Of a stretch of 64,000 bases of DNA, positions 48,554 to 60,001 are shown one piece after another. The notes beneath the pieces are model-generated. The model saw only the letters and a program-made list of their open reading frames with translations. It was not told the origin of the DNA and searched no databases. Position 1 is the stretch's first letter; the number at the start of each line of letters is the position of its first letter. Made by a program: the position numbers and the translations under genes. This stretch comes from Phaseolus vulgaris (lineage: Eukaryota; Streptophyta; Magnoliopsida; Fabales; Fabaceae): NCBI RefSeq assembly GCF_000499845.2, contig NC_023754.2, forward strand, positions 11,034,963 through 11,098,962, in the 5' to 3' direction.

Positions 48554-51020
48554 ATGGAAATCCCCGAAGCTAGAAAGTGGATGTATACAAGATTGGACAG
48601 AAACTAACATCTGACAGAGGAATTTAGATAAGGAGTGTATGAGTTCCTACAATATGTTATTAGTCAAGAAAAGTTTCAAGAACAAGGTGAAATGTTAAGA
48701 TGTCCTTGTATTAAATGTAGTTGTAAAGTTTTCAAGTATGTGGATCAAGTTGGGTGGGGTCTTTATCAAGAGGGATTCATGCCTAATTGTTATTGGTGGA
48801 CAAATCATGGTGAAGAATTGCCACAATCCCCCAGTGGATGTTGCTAGTTCATGTTATGGAACTTGTGAACAAAGAGAAGAATTAGGTCGTTTCCATCAAC
48901 TGATAATGGATCATGTAGGGCCCTCAAATGCACATTGCATGCAACCAGAGAGTGTTATTGGATCTAAGTACATGGAGAAAAATCCTGATCTTGAAACTCG
49001 AAATTTTTTTAACATGCTTGCTGCTGCACAAGCACCCTTGTGGGAAGGATGCGAGAATCACTCAGAATTGTCAGCTTCTTTGGAAGCTCTAAGCTTGAAA
49101 TCTGATTATAATATGTCTGAAGGATGTTTCAATAGAATGGTCCAACTTATGGGGGAGACTATGCCCAAAGATCATCAAATGGTTAATAATTTTTTCCAAG
49201 CTAAGAAGTCGGTGGAAAAATTAGGTTTGGGTTGTACGAAAATTGATTGTTGTCCAAAAGGATGCATGTTGTATTATAGGGAACATTGTCATAAAAGTAT
49301 AATTAATTGCTTTATTTCTGGAATGGAGCGATATAAGACAGTCACTAGGAGGGGAATTGAAAAGAAAATTGTCGTTAAGAAAATGTGGTACTTTCCCGTC
49401 ATTCCTAGACTTAGAAGGTTATACTCTTCAATGGCAACTGCACCTCACATGAGATGGCATAGTGAGAATCAAAGGGACCCGTCTATTTTGTCTCATCCAT
49501 CTGATGGAGAAGCTTGGAAGCATTTTGATAGAATGCATCCAGATTTTAGTCAAGACCCAAGAAATGTCAGATTGGGTTTATGTGCAGATGGGTTTAATCC
49601 TTTTGGTCAATATGGAAAATGTTATTCTTGTTGGCCAGTTATCCTAACCCCATACAATCTTCCGCCTTCCATGTGCATGAAGAGGGAGTTTATGTTTTTG
49701 ACAATCTTAGTTCCAGGTCCTTCAAATCCAAAGCATAAGATTGTTGTGTTCTTGCAACCACTTATAGATGACTTATGCACCTTGTGGACTGAAGGGATGT
49801 TGACTTATGACGTGTCACTAAGGCAAAATTTTATGATGAAAGCTGCTTTGATGTGGACAATTAATGACTTTCTAGCTTATGGCATGTTATCGGGTTGGAT
49901 GACTTCTGGTAGACTTTCTTGCCCTATATGCATGGAAAGAACAAAGGCATTATATCTTAGTCATAGCCACAAGATATCCTTTTTTGACTGTCATCGTCAG
50001 TTTCTTTCATCTGATCATCAATTTAGGAAGAATAAAAAGGCATTCAAGAAGAAGTTTGTTGAGACTGATCCCTCTCCTCCACGTTTGTCTAGTCTTGACA
50101 TTTGGAATAGGGTTGCACACTTACCAGTTTGCACTGAATTACAAGAACAACAAAATATTCCTGAATATGGTATTAAACATAATTGGAAGAAACAAAGTAT
50201 ATTTTGGAGGTTGCCATATTGGAAAACTCAACTTTTACGTCACAATATTGATATTATGCACACACAGAGAAATGTGTTCGTGAATGTGTTTGACACTATG
50301 ATGGATATCAAAGGAAAAACTAAGGACACAAACAAGGCTCGATTGGATGTAGCACAAATATGCAATCGAAAAGAGCTAGAGTTGAAAGACATTGGTGGTG
50401 GCAAACTTATCAAACAAAAAACAGCATATACATTTACGAAAACCAAAGAGTCTTTATTTGTAAATGGGTTAAAGAACTGAAGTTTCCAAATGGATATCAA
50501 TGGATACAAATGTCACACTGTTCTTTGGAGTGAAGGCATGAATTCCACTAACTATGATGTTTATGTACAAGGAACCAATGGTCAATCAGAGTCATATTTT
50601 TATAGAATATTGTCTAATATTATTCAATTGGAGTATACTGGCTTTCCAATAATGAATGTAGTTCTCTTCTAGTGTGAATGGTTTGATAATACTCCTAATA
50701 TAAGAACCAAAGTAGATAAGAACTATGAGATCGTTCAAGTAAAAGAATCACAGAGATATAATAAAGCATATGATTCATTCATATTTGCGCAAGAGGCAGA
50801 GCAAGTTTATTACACCAAATATCCAGAGGGACACCAACGTTGGTTGGGAGTAATTAAAACAAAAGCTCGTATTAGAATCATTGATAACACAGTAAGTGAG
50901 GTTGAGCATGACACTCCATACCAAGATGATGAGCTTCTACAACTTGAAGTAGTGCTACATGTTGATCTAGAATTCATTCACGATTCTCTTGTTGATGTTG
51001 ATGGGGGGGAGAAGAAGTAG
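48554..51020 (+). pseudogene. CACTA transposase (TNP2-like), broken
   Basis: The start is ATG 48554 (MEIPEARKWMYTRLDRN then TAA). A transposase-associated zinc domain follows (YEFLQYVISQ, CPCIKCSC, WWTNHGEE), with two nonsense codons and a frameshift near 48825. The long open part to 50480 is the TNP2 transposase region, with CPKGCMLYYREH, MRWHSENQRDPSILSHPSDG, RNVRLGLCADGFNPFGQYGK, CWPVILTPYNLPPSMC, RLSCPICMERT and HNIDIMHTQRNV. After KELKFPNGYQW the DUF4218-type region is missing. A DUF4216-like piece follows (IIQLEYTGFPIMNVVLF, stop, CEWFDNTPNIRTK, QEAEQVYYTKYPEG). A small open frame at 51371-51517 (MTPRGRGGGQGVRVDD) may be a leftover of another exon. Confidence 0.9.
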
Positions 51021-51734
51021 ATCTACAATTACTAAATGAAACAAACATAGATGAACAATACGAGGAGGAATACATTTAGAGTAAGGATAACATTGAGAGT
51101 GATTTCAGTGACACAGATACCTCTTCGGTAATTCATGCATTAAAATTGATTGTATACCTTGTCCAAATTATGTTTAACATTAATTTTATTATGGTTTCCC
51201 ATAATTGTAGTGAATAATAGGGAAGATAACTGACATATTTGGTTGTAGAAAACACAATCAGGTTTGAGTCTTTTTATCATGATTACTTTATTTGTTTATT
51301 CAAAATTGATTGATCCACTTTGATTATTGTATTAATTACATCTTATATATGTAATATTTTTTACTTGCAGATGACACCAAGGGGTAGAGGTGGTGGTCAA
51401 GGTGTTCGTGTTGATGATATATCCTTACCTAACACCAACATTCGCCCTTCATTTGTTCTTCCAACAACTATGGAGTCTAAAAATCCTATCTATGAAGGAC
51501 CCCCACTTCCTACATGAATTATATAATAGATTTGACTCTTTTAACTAGTTTATACTTTTCGTTGTGTAATACAATTTACTTTTAATTTGAGTACAACTCC
51601 TTCTTAAACTATGTATTTGAAGTTCATTCGTATTTAGCTTGATTAAATTTTGTGTATCTATAAGTAGGTTTGAATTTTTTAATAAAATGAATAAAATACC
51701 ATTTTAAATAGGTATGAACAATAAATATAAAAAT

Positions 51735-52276
51735 AGCCACCGAAACTGATTTGGTGGCTATATTTACAAAAAAAAAAATTAGCAACCGAAATAGAATTGG
51801 TCGCTGTAATTAAGAAAAATATTTAGCCGCCGAAATCAAATCAGTCGCTAAAGGGGTCTCCATTTAGACATCGAATTAGCCACAAAAAGTTTTTTTAATT
51901 AATTACTTTGATCCAATAGCGACCAAAAATGGTGGTCGCTATCACCTATATTTCAGCCACCGATTTAGCCACCAATTTTTTATAAAAGTTTGGTCGCTAA
52001 TTTGGTTTCTAATTTTGGTGACCACATTTTCTGCGACCGATTTAGCCACCAAAATATCAGTTGCTAATTTGGTTTCTAAACTTTGGTGACCAAATATTCT
52101 GGGACCCATTTTGCCACCGAAATATCGGTTGCAAATTAGCGACCACTTTATAATTCGGCCGTTAAAGGCTTTGCGACTAGAATTTTCGCTTTCATCTTAA
52201 TTTGGTGACTGTTTCGGTCGCAAATCCAGTTAACGATCGAATTTGGTGGTTACTAAAAGTGATTTTTTTTGTAGTG
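51735..52276. repeat. CACTA subterminal repeats and right terminus
   Basis: About a dozen short copies, in both orientations, of motifs such as TAGCCACCGAAAT, TTGGTCGCTA and AGCGACCA, ending in TAGTG at 52276. In En/Spm elements such subterminal repeats bind the element's regulatory protein (family knowledge). Confidence 0.85.
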
Positions 52277-52331
52277 GTTGTGTTTATTAGAATCAATTGT
52301 AAGTTTCTCTTTTATGATTTGAGTTAAAATG

Positions 52332-53930
52332 TGTTGAAGATGGTTGCTGCCCCGTCAAGATTGTGTTTGATGAAGACTTCTATGTACATTTCATGTGTAT
52401 TTTGCTTTGCTTTAAGAGTGTCTTAGATAGTGCTTAGAGGTTGTCTAAGAGTGGGCTTTTTGCTGAGTAACTCACCTCATAACCACTGGCCATGTGATAA
52501 GAACAAGCATAAGTTTTCTTAAACTGTTTTTTACATGTTTTACAAAAAAACACGTTTACTGCATAAAAATAAATCTGTTTTTTTCTAAATAAACAGATTC
52601 TTTTTTTACACTGATGCCTTGAGAAAATTAGATTTTGTGCATCATGTATTTTGACTAAGTCTTCTATCTTTCAAAACGACTGTGTTTCAAACAGTTAAGC
52701 TTTTCTGTTTTCGTTTTGAAAAATAAATCTGTTCATCTGTAAATGAATAGATTCTTTTTGTCTCTGGTGCCATATCTAGCTTAAACATTTTTCAGTTTTA
52801 TCTCTACACCAGAATGGTTGACTAAGTCTCCTCACTTAACAAATTCTCTAACTGCTTTTGAAAATAAATCTGTTCATTTTATTTTCAATCTGTTCATTTT
52901 ATAACAACTTTAACTGTTTTTCAAAATTCTGTTATAAGTTGGTTTTCTATAAAATGAAAACTTGTTTATGAGTTTAAACATCGTTCATACATTTTGCAAA
53001 AACAAGTTTGACAACAGAGAATTAAGAGTTTACAAAGGATTAGCATTTGTTCTTCAAAGATTTCGAAAATCACAAAGTGCTTGTTCTTGGTTTGGTTCCA
53101 AAAGCTTGGTGTGAGGTGCAGCTACTGTTCTAGCAATCTTGCCTACTGGTTTAAGGCAGATCTTTGTATCCTCAATCAAGTGTAGTCGTTTCACTTCACA
53201 TTTCTTGTAATAGTTTGGTTGAACACTCTTCTTGATAGGTTTTCTTGAAGAGTGGGTGTGTGCTGAAATAGGTTTTTTTAGCAAGAGTACCTAAGTTCTT
53301 GTAGGTTTCAAGAACAGTGGGAATTGTACTTGGTTGTACTGTGTTTTAGTGATTTCCACCTGGTTTTGGTGAAGACTGGATGTAGCTCAGTTGAGTGAAC
53401 CAGTATAACTGCTTGTGTTCATTCTCTCTCATTCTCTGCAATTTTGTTTCTGCATAATTGATAAAACAGCAAAGAAATAAATCTGTTCAATTGAAAATAA
53501 ATCTGTTCTTTCTGGGCGCTGTGCATACTGTTCTTAATTTCTGGAAAACTGTCTGGTTTCAATAAGAACACTGATAATCTGTTAAAGACTAATAAAACAG
53601 GTTGAGTGTGATAGATTGCCTCACTAATTGTCAAGTCTTTAACTGAACCTAAATCACATTAATTGGAATTAAGGTTTGCTGTTTTTGTGTTTCACTGTTT
53701 TTCAACCTGATATCTGTGTGTGTGTTTCTGGAAAATTCCTTTGCATAATCTTGTGATAAATCTAGCTTAATAAAAGCTTTTCAAATACACAAACAGTGCC
53801 AAAATAAATCTGTTCATTTACACATAAATCGATTTATTTTCTGTAAACTGTGTTAAACACTGTTTCTGCGAGAAAGTTTTAAAAGGTCAATTCACCCCCC
53901 TCTTGAACTTTGGCACTATTAAACCCAACA
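52332..53930 (+). mobile_element. Solo LTR (1,599 bp), SIRE/copia-like, with 5-bp TSD
   Basis: AAATG at 52327-52331 is repeated at 53931-53935. The insert begins TGTTGAAGATGG and ends AAACCCAACA with TGTTG...CAACA inverted ends. The run TTCACCCCCCTCTTG shortly before the end is typical of SIRE-type LTRs. No internal domain is present. It contains at least six copies of an AATAAATCTGTTCATTT-like motif. The unit sequence continues on both sides, so the insertion post-dates that duplication. Confidence 0.9.
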
Positions 53931-54485
53931 AAATGTTCACTAGAAAACTTCTCAAAATGCATTAAAGTATTTCTTGACAATAAGATTTTTTAATTGATTA
54001 ACAAATATTTTTAATATATTAAAATATTCTTATATAGGTATGGAATGACTAGAAAAAAAATGCAATCAATTAGATAATTATTTTTTATCAATAGAATCGC
54101 TTAGAACATGAGTAGTTCTAAGCTTTTTGTTTAATCATTTAAAATGACGAGTCTATTGAATAATTTTACAAGTAAATTTAACATGCAATTTTAATTTATT
54201 AAATAATAAAATTAAAAATTTATCCAACTTTTATTTCAAAATCATTTTATATGAGATTGAAATATTTTCTACTACTGAGAGAGTCCACTTGATTTATTCT
54301 TTTGTAATATTCTTGTTGTTTATTGTGTGGTAGTATTTGACCTCTTTTACAAAACTAGTACAATCTTCATCAAAATTTAGTTCAAATATGTATAACTAGT
54401 AACTACTAAAGACATAAAATACATATAATAAATAAAATAAATATATTATAAAATGTGCATTCAAAGATTCATGATTATTACTATA

Positions 54486-54641
54486 GGGCTGCGCGAACGC
54501 AAACCCTCTCTACCACAAATTATGACATAAGATTTGCCACTTGGACAAACCTTAGAGCAACACCCCTCCCAGGTGCAATGAAAGTCACTACCCTACACCA
54601 TGAGTCTCTTGATCACTCATTGGTGTCGTCTAGGTAAGCAT
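54486..54641 (-). ncRNA. U1 snRNA, class B variant (copy B4)
   Basis: 156 nt, 5' end AUGCUUACCUAGACGAC with G3 and A11. Stem I CACCAAUGAG / CUCAUGGUG is fully paired around GAUCAAGAGA. The U1A loop AUUGCAC and Sm site AAUUUGUGG are intact. Stem III is GGUUUG / CAAAUC. Stem IV is GGGUUUGCG-UUCG-CGCAGCCC (one U-G pair), the best stem IV in class B. The USE GTCTCACATCG at 54705-54715 matches 10 of 11; the TATA position reads TACAAAAG at 54664-54671. Confidence 0.9.
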
Positions 54642-54663
54642 GTTGCCCCTCACAACCACTTTT

Positions 54664-54715
54664 CTTTTGTAGTCCAAGTTCCTCACTTCTTACTACTCTT
54701 TCAACGATGTGAGAC
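54664..54715 (-). promoter_or_regulatory. snRNA promoter of U1 copy B4
   Basis: USE GTCTCACATCG (54705-54715) starts 64 bp upstream of the RNA; TACAAAAG (54664-54671) lies at the TATA position. This is the same pair of deviations as copy B2, so class B promoters share a derived state. Confidence 0.7.
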
Positions 54716-55970
54716 TTGAAATACTTTTTTTGTATCTTAAAAAATAGAGCTTAATCATTATCCCCTTAAGATGCCTATCTTATTCTACCTTTACCACCAA
54801 GTGCATTAAGATACTTGCTTTCTGCTCAGAATAATACATTACTTGAAAATATCAACTTGTAACAAAAAATATAGAGAAAAGTAATAATAATGGCTTGCAC
54901 TTGGTGTCACATAATGATTGTTCATTTAGGAAACATCAACAACAAAGTGCAATCTTATTGTGGGATTACAAACTCCAAAACTAAAGTATTTGAAAGAAAA
55001 ATGACTGAATTTGTAGTAAAATACTTGATTAATTAATAGAGCATTGTGAAATGAAAATATGAAAGATATATCCATATGTTGTAATAATGTTGTATTCTTC
55101 CTTAGAAGCAGTTCTATTCCCTCAAACCAACATAAACAACACATAAAAGTGACAATGTCTCTCTCATTTTCCTAAATTTGAAGGCCACATTTCTAGTTAA
55201 ATTCAGAATAAGTAAACCAGGTTTTGGTTCAAAAAAGTTGGACTTGCATGTGCTACATGAGAGAAAGAAAACACTTTTTCCGTATTGAATGCATTTATTA
55301 TTTAAAAACTAAATCAATGTTGAAGACAAAACTATCAAAGCTGACAAGTAAATAATGGAAACAGATAAATATAAAATATAAAATATTCATAACTTGTGAA
55401 TTTCAATTATAGGTGACCTATATAAGGTCTTTGGTGCTCCACCTAACCAAACCAGAAAGGAACTCTACCAATCAACGTATATTAAAAGAAATATTCTTCA
55501 TAACTCTAGCTAAAACAAACTAAACACCTCCTTCACACATATACACACTAAACGAGTGAGATCCTAAATATGCAATGGTCAACTACACATCATGTGCACT
55601 TTGTCGTGTTTATAATAATAAAAAAAGGTCTTTGTTCTATACTCTACTATTTAAAGTTTACATATATAGGAAGAGATAAAGAACAATAATAAATATGGCT
55701 TACTAAAATAATTTTCCTATCAATAAATATCCTATATATATTTCATTAAAAACTGATAACATATGTTAATTTTGTATTTTTCAAAAGGATAAAATTACAG
55801 TAATCGTGAAACAATGATAGTTTAATATGTAGACCTAAAAGAAGGCTAAATAAAGTATAAGGAATACATGTATTATAGACAATACAATATCATAAAAAAA
55901 AGAAAATAAAAATGATGTTTTACTTATATAGTACAAAATCAAGATAAGAAATTTAAAAAACTATACAAAA

Positions 55971-56119
55971 GGAGTTGCGCGAACGCAAGCCCCACTACCA
56001 CAAATTATGACGTATGCTCTGCCATTTTTGACAGACCAAGCAATACCCCTCCAATGTGCAATGGAAGTTACTGCCTTAGACCATGGGCCTTCATGATCAA
56101 CCATAGACCCCGTAAGTAT
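55971..56119 (-). ncRNA. U1 snRNA, class A, with two small deletions (copy A7)
   Basis: 149 nt. Five bases are missing just after the splice-site-pairing octamer, so the 5' end reads AUACUUACGGGGUC (CUGGA lost). About four bases are lost in the stem II/III region (near 56038). Loops GAUCAUGAAGG and AUUGCAC, the Sm site AAUUUGUGG and the UUCG tetraloop remain. The USE at 56184-56194 reads ATCCCGCATTG, a change in its core. Most likely a pseudogene. Confidence 0.9.
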
Positions 56120-57907
56120 GGAAAATAATCGTACACACTTTCATTTTATATTTTGTAGTTCTCATTAGTTAATCTATACTGAGCAATGCGGGATTATCAC
56201 ATTTGTATACTCTGCACGTGTTTTAACTTAATCATTTTCCTCTACAAATGATTCTCTTCATCAACATTTGTTTGTTTGCATGAGTATGAAGCCCCTTTGA
56301 TTTCTATAAAGAATAACAAATATTACCAAAACAAATAAGTAAATTGTCATTTCCAAACAAAGTAATAAATGTTGAGTTGCTAAGAAACAAAAAGTAATTG
56401 GTAAGATGCTATATAATTTCAAAATTTTGATATGGTAATTTATTGACATTGTCTCATAGAGCCAAAGAGTAATCGAGTAATGTATCTAAACCTTGATGCT
56501 TGCATGGTTTCACAGACTGTGAAAATCAAAAGTATTTGAGAGGCTAAAAGTAAGGTACTTTGTGAGAGGAATTGTGTTATTATGTGAAATTTTACTTTCT
56601 TTCTACTTGTAGTAAAACAAATCTAGATCTTCTAAAGTGAAAAATTAAACTTAGAGTAAAATAAGTAATCGTAATCATTGATATTGCATACACATATAGA
56701 TATTTATCATCAATGATTAAAATGGCTTATTTTATTTTACTTACTTTAGATGAATCAGATCCTAGTAAAATATTTTGATCACAAAAGTTATGTGATTGAA
56801 ACACTATTTTCATTATGTTGGACATATATGGTGATCTATATACTAAAAATAATGTAGCAATTAGTGAAATTCGACGCATGTTAGTCCTATGGGTTATCTC
56901 CAATATGTTGTATACATTATAACTTCTTTTAGATTTGTGAACTAGTACTTTTGATGTCATTGTTGATAGGAGTGGCCAATGCATTATCATGGCTAATGAA
57001 AATCTCTGCCAATGATCAATATTCATTAATAATGGTAAGAAAAAAAATTGTGTGTTCTTTTTCCTCCCTAAGCTCTTATACACAGGTAAAAGCATGCAAT
57101 CCAACACATAATACTGGTAGTTTTGCATTTTGAGAATCATGTTAGAAAAGATGAAAAGTTTTACATTTTTGTGTTGTATATTTATAAATTTCAAAAATCA
57201 AGTGCACATGACCCAGAGTGAAGGTGGAAAATGAGATTTTGCTTATATTTTTTATTTTGAAATTGGAACACTGCTACTGTTGTACTGTCAAGTTATTCTT
57301 TCAGAACGTCTCCGTATATTTTTTTTTTAATTCTTATGTGAAAATTTTGGATAGTGTTGATTACTTTTCATTTAGTTTGATGTTTGTCTTGTTGGTTGGT
57401 CAATTATCCAATTTGAAAAGATATAAAAAAGTGGAAGCTTATATTAGTTTTGTACTCATGGAACTTAAATGAGTTGTACAAATTGATTAAATAAATGAGT
57501 TGTACAAATTGATTAAAAGTGTTGTTGCTTGATTTATGGAAGACTAAAAAGATTATGGAAAAAATAAATTTGTTGAATTTAGTGTTGATGAATTGCCACC
57601 AAAGAATCTCAAATATAATTCATAGTGCTATGATAACCATGTATTAGTTATACTTTTGCTTATTTGATGAAATTATTAACTTCTTTTTCAATACAGAATT
57701 AAGATAAAGATAAAAATAATGTGATCCTTATTTTTAATTTTTATTTACTTTAAATATTTTTCTTTATATTTTATATTGTGATCTTTATTTTTTTATATTT
57801 TCGATTAATATGACTTATTGACAAACTTGTGTTTTCCAGGTTATTTCATTTCTTTTTTAATATAAAGATAGTATTGTTCTTTTGCTATTTTGTTATTTGT
57901 TTAAGAA

Positions 57908-57955
<48 letters not shown>

Positions 57956-57960
57956 TATAT
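57908..57960. repeat. (ATT)n/(AT)n microsatellite
   Basis: About 13 ATT triplets followed by an (AT) run and poly-T. The equivalent positions in units A and B have only short runs, so it expanded in unit E and could serve as a polymorphic marker. Confidence 0.95.
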
Positions 57961-58825
57961 TTTTTTTTTGGTGTTACCTATTGCTGTACTTAACTCATAC
58001 TCAATATAATTATATTTTATCGTGTGTATTAGATAAAATATTATTTTTCTTACTTATACCATGAATATTAAATTTAGTTGTTTTTAACTTTATATGATAA
58101 ATTTGTAGTACAACTTTCTATACCTGATTTCATTTCCTTCCTCGGGCACTGTGTGGTGTTCTTAAGATACAACCTTGTGCTCTGCAGCACCCTCTAACCC
58201 TCTATAAAGCACCAATTTTGATGCTCACAACATTAATTGCACATAATTTTTTAATACAAGAACAATTCGAAAGGAAAAAAAAAAATATTTCAAGGATTCA
58301 TAGATTGGGAGAAGAATTATATTGTAGTATTTGTACAGTTTAATGCACAATACTTACTACCATCATTAATATTATATTAGTATACATTATAATCTAGTTT
58401 AAACAAAAAATATATAAAATAATAAATTGTTTAAGGTTGCTTATAATTTCTTCTATCAGAATGAAATAAGTTACTTGAAAATTATATTAAAGACTTTAAA
58501 GATAAATCCAGTCTATGTTGAAAGACTTTAAAGATTGGATGTGATATAAATACATAGAGGTAAGATTTAAAGATATTGGATATTTTATGAATACTTTTAT
58601 ATATATATATATATTATTATTATAGTGTGTTGTGTTGATTACGATCAATTTGTGAGTTTTTCTTTTATGAATATTTAGATATATTAAAATATTAAAAGTA
58701 CGAGCAATTCTTCATTGAGTGTTCACCTGGTTTATTCTTTTGTAGTATCAAATAACATCAAATAACATACTAAATAAAACAATTAATTATGTAGTGTGCA
58801 TTCAAATATTTATGATTCTGACTAT

Positions 58826-58885
58826 GTCACTACCATACACCATAATTTTTTTTTTATCACTCATTAATGTCTTCCAGGTAAGTAT
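58826..58885 (-). ncRNA. Truncated class B U1 (copy B5): first about 60 nt
   Basis: The 5' end reads the canonical AUACUUACCUGG (A3, not G3), followed by class B sequence (AAGACAUUAAUGAG). The loop is reduced to GAU plus an A-run. Nucleotides from about 61 to the RNA 3' end are deleted exactly as in copy B3. The USE GTCCCACATTG at 58950-58960 is closer to consensus than in the full-length class B genes. Confidence 0.85.
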
Positions 58886-59822
58886 GTTGTCCATTTACAC
58901 ACATTTCTATTTTGTAGTCCAAGCTCTTCACTTCTTACTAGCCTTTCACCAATGTGGGACTTAGAATACTTCTTTTGTATCTTAAAAAACAAAGCTTAAT
59001 TATTATTCCCTTAAGATGACTCTCTTCATCTATCTTGGCCACCAAGTGCATTAAGATATTTGCTTTCTGCCCGGAATAATAAATTATTTGAAAATACCAA
59101 CTTGTAAAAAAATAGAGAAAAGTACTAATGGCTTGCACTTGGTGTCATTGAATGATTGTTAATTTACGACACATCACAACCGTAGAGTGCAATCTTATTG
59201 TGGGATTACAGATTCAAAAGCTAGAATTTGTAGTAAGATAATAATTAATTAACAGAGCAATATGAAATGAAAATATGAGAGGTATATCCTTATATTGTAT
59301 AATGTTGTCTTCTTCCTTAGAAGCAAACCTATTCCCTCAAACTAACATAAACAACACATAAAAGTGACAATGTCTCTCTCATTTTTCCTGATTTTGAAGG
59401 TCATATTTCTAGTTAAATTTAGAATAACTGAATAAGGTTTTGGTTCAAAAAGTTGGACCAACATGTGCTACATGAGAGAAAGAAAACATTTTTTTCATAT
59501 TGAATACAATTATTATTTAAAAACTAAATCACTATGGAGAATAAACTATATCAAACCTCACAAGTAAATAATGGAAAACACACACATATATATATATATA
59601 TATTTCATTAAAAACTAATAACATGTGTTAATTTTTCTAAAGGATAAAATTATAGTAATCTTAAAACAATGATAGTTTAATATATAGACCTAAGACGGTT
59701 AAATAAACAATAAGAATGTAATATATGTATTATAGACAATACAATATCATAAAAAAGAAAATAAAATGATGTTTTAGTTACATAGTACAAATCAAGATGT
59801 GAAATTTAAAAATTGTACAAAA

Positions 59823-59979
59823 GGAGCTGCGCGAACGCAAGCCCCACTACCACAAATTATGATGTAGGCTCTGCCATTTTTGACAGACCTTAAGCATTAC
59901 CCCTCCAATGTGCAATGGAAGTTACTGCCTTAGGCCATGGGCCTTCATGATCAACCATAGACCCCGTCCAGGTAAGTAT
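59823..59979 (-). ncRNA. U1 snRNA, class A, apparently intact (copy A8)
   Basis: 157 nt, canonical 5' end AUACUUACCUGGACGGGG. Stem-loop I with GAUCAUGAAGG, U1A loop AUUGCAC, stem III GGUCUG / CAGAGCC, Sm site AAUUUGUGG and UUCG-capped stem IV (GGGGCUUGCG / CGCAGCUCC, one G-U pair) are all present. A single base is missing in the AAUGCUUAAGG stretch compared with copy A1. With A1 it is the most complete class A gene here. Confidence 0.95.
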
Positions 59980-60001
59980 GAAAATAATCATACGCACTTT
60001 C

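Larger units (their letters stand above)
48554..52276 (+). mobile_element. Degenerate CACTA (En/Spm) transposon, right end present
   Basis: The right end is clear: ...TTTTTTTTGTAGTG at 52276 is the reverse of CACTACAAAAAAAA, and from about 51735 there are many subterminal copies of a GCCACCGAAAT / GGTCGCTA motif in both orientations. The transposase remnant lies at 48554-51020. The three bases beyond the end are GTT, but the left terminus and matching TSD were not found. Non-autonomous in its present state. Confidence 0.85.
52277..58325. repeat. U1 duplication unit E (interrupted by a solo LTR)
   Basis: Sequence from 52277 matches unit A from about 22275 onward, interrupted by the solo LTR at 52332-53930 and resuming at 53931. 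It carries class B U1 (54486-54641) and class A U1 (55971-56119). Its left part is cut by the CACTA end. Units E+F repeat the order of units B+C, so the pair was probably duplicated together. Confidence 0.85.

Noticed and set aside
48554..50480. Possibility that the CACTA transposase is functional
   Set aside because: Nonsense codons, a frameshift near 48825, a missing C-terminal region and no left terminus.
56727..57194. 155-codon minus-strand open frame in unit E
   Set aside because: AT-rich, hydrophobic by composition, broken in the sister units; no recognisable domain.
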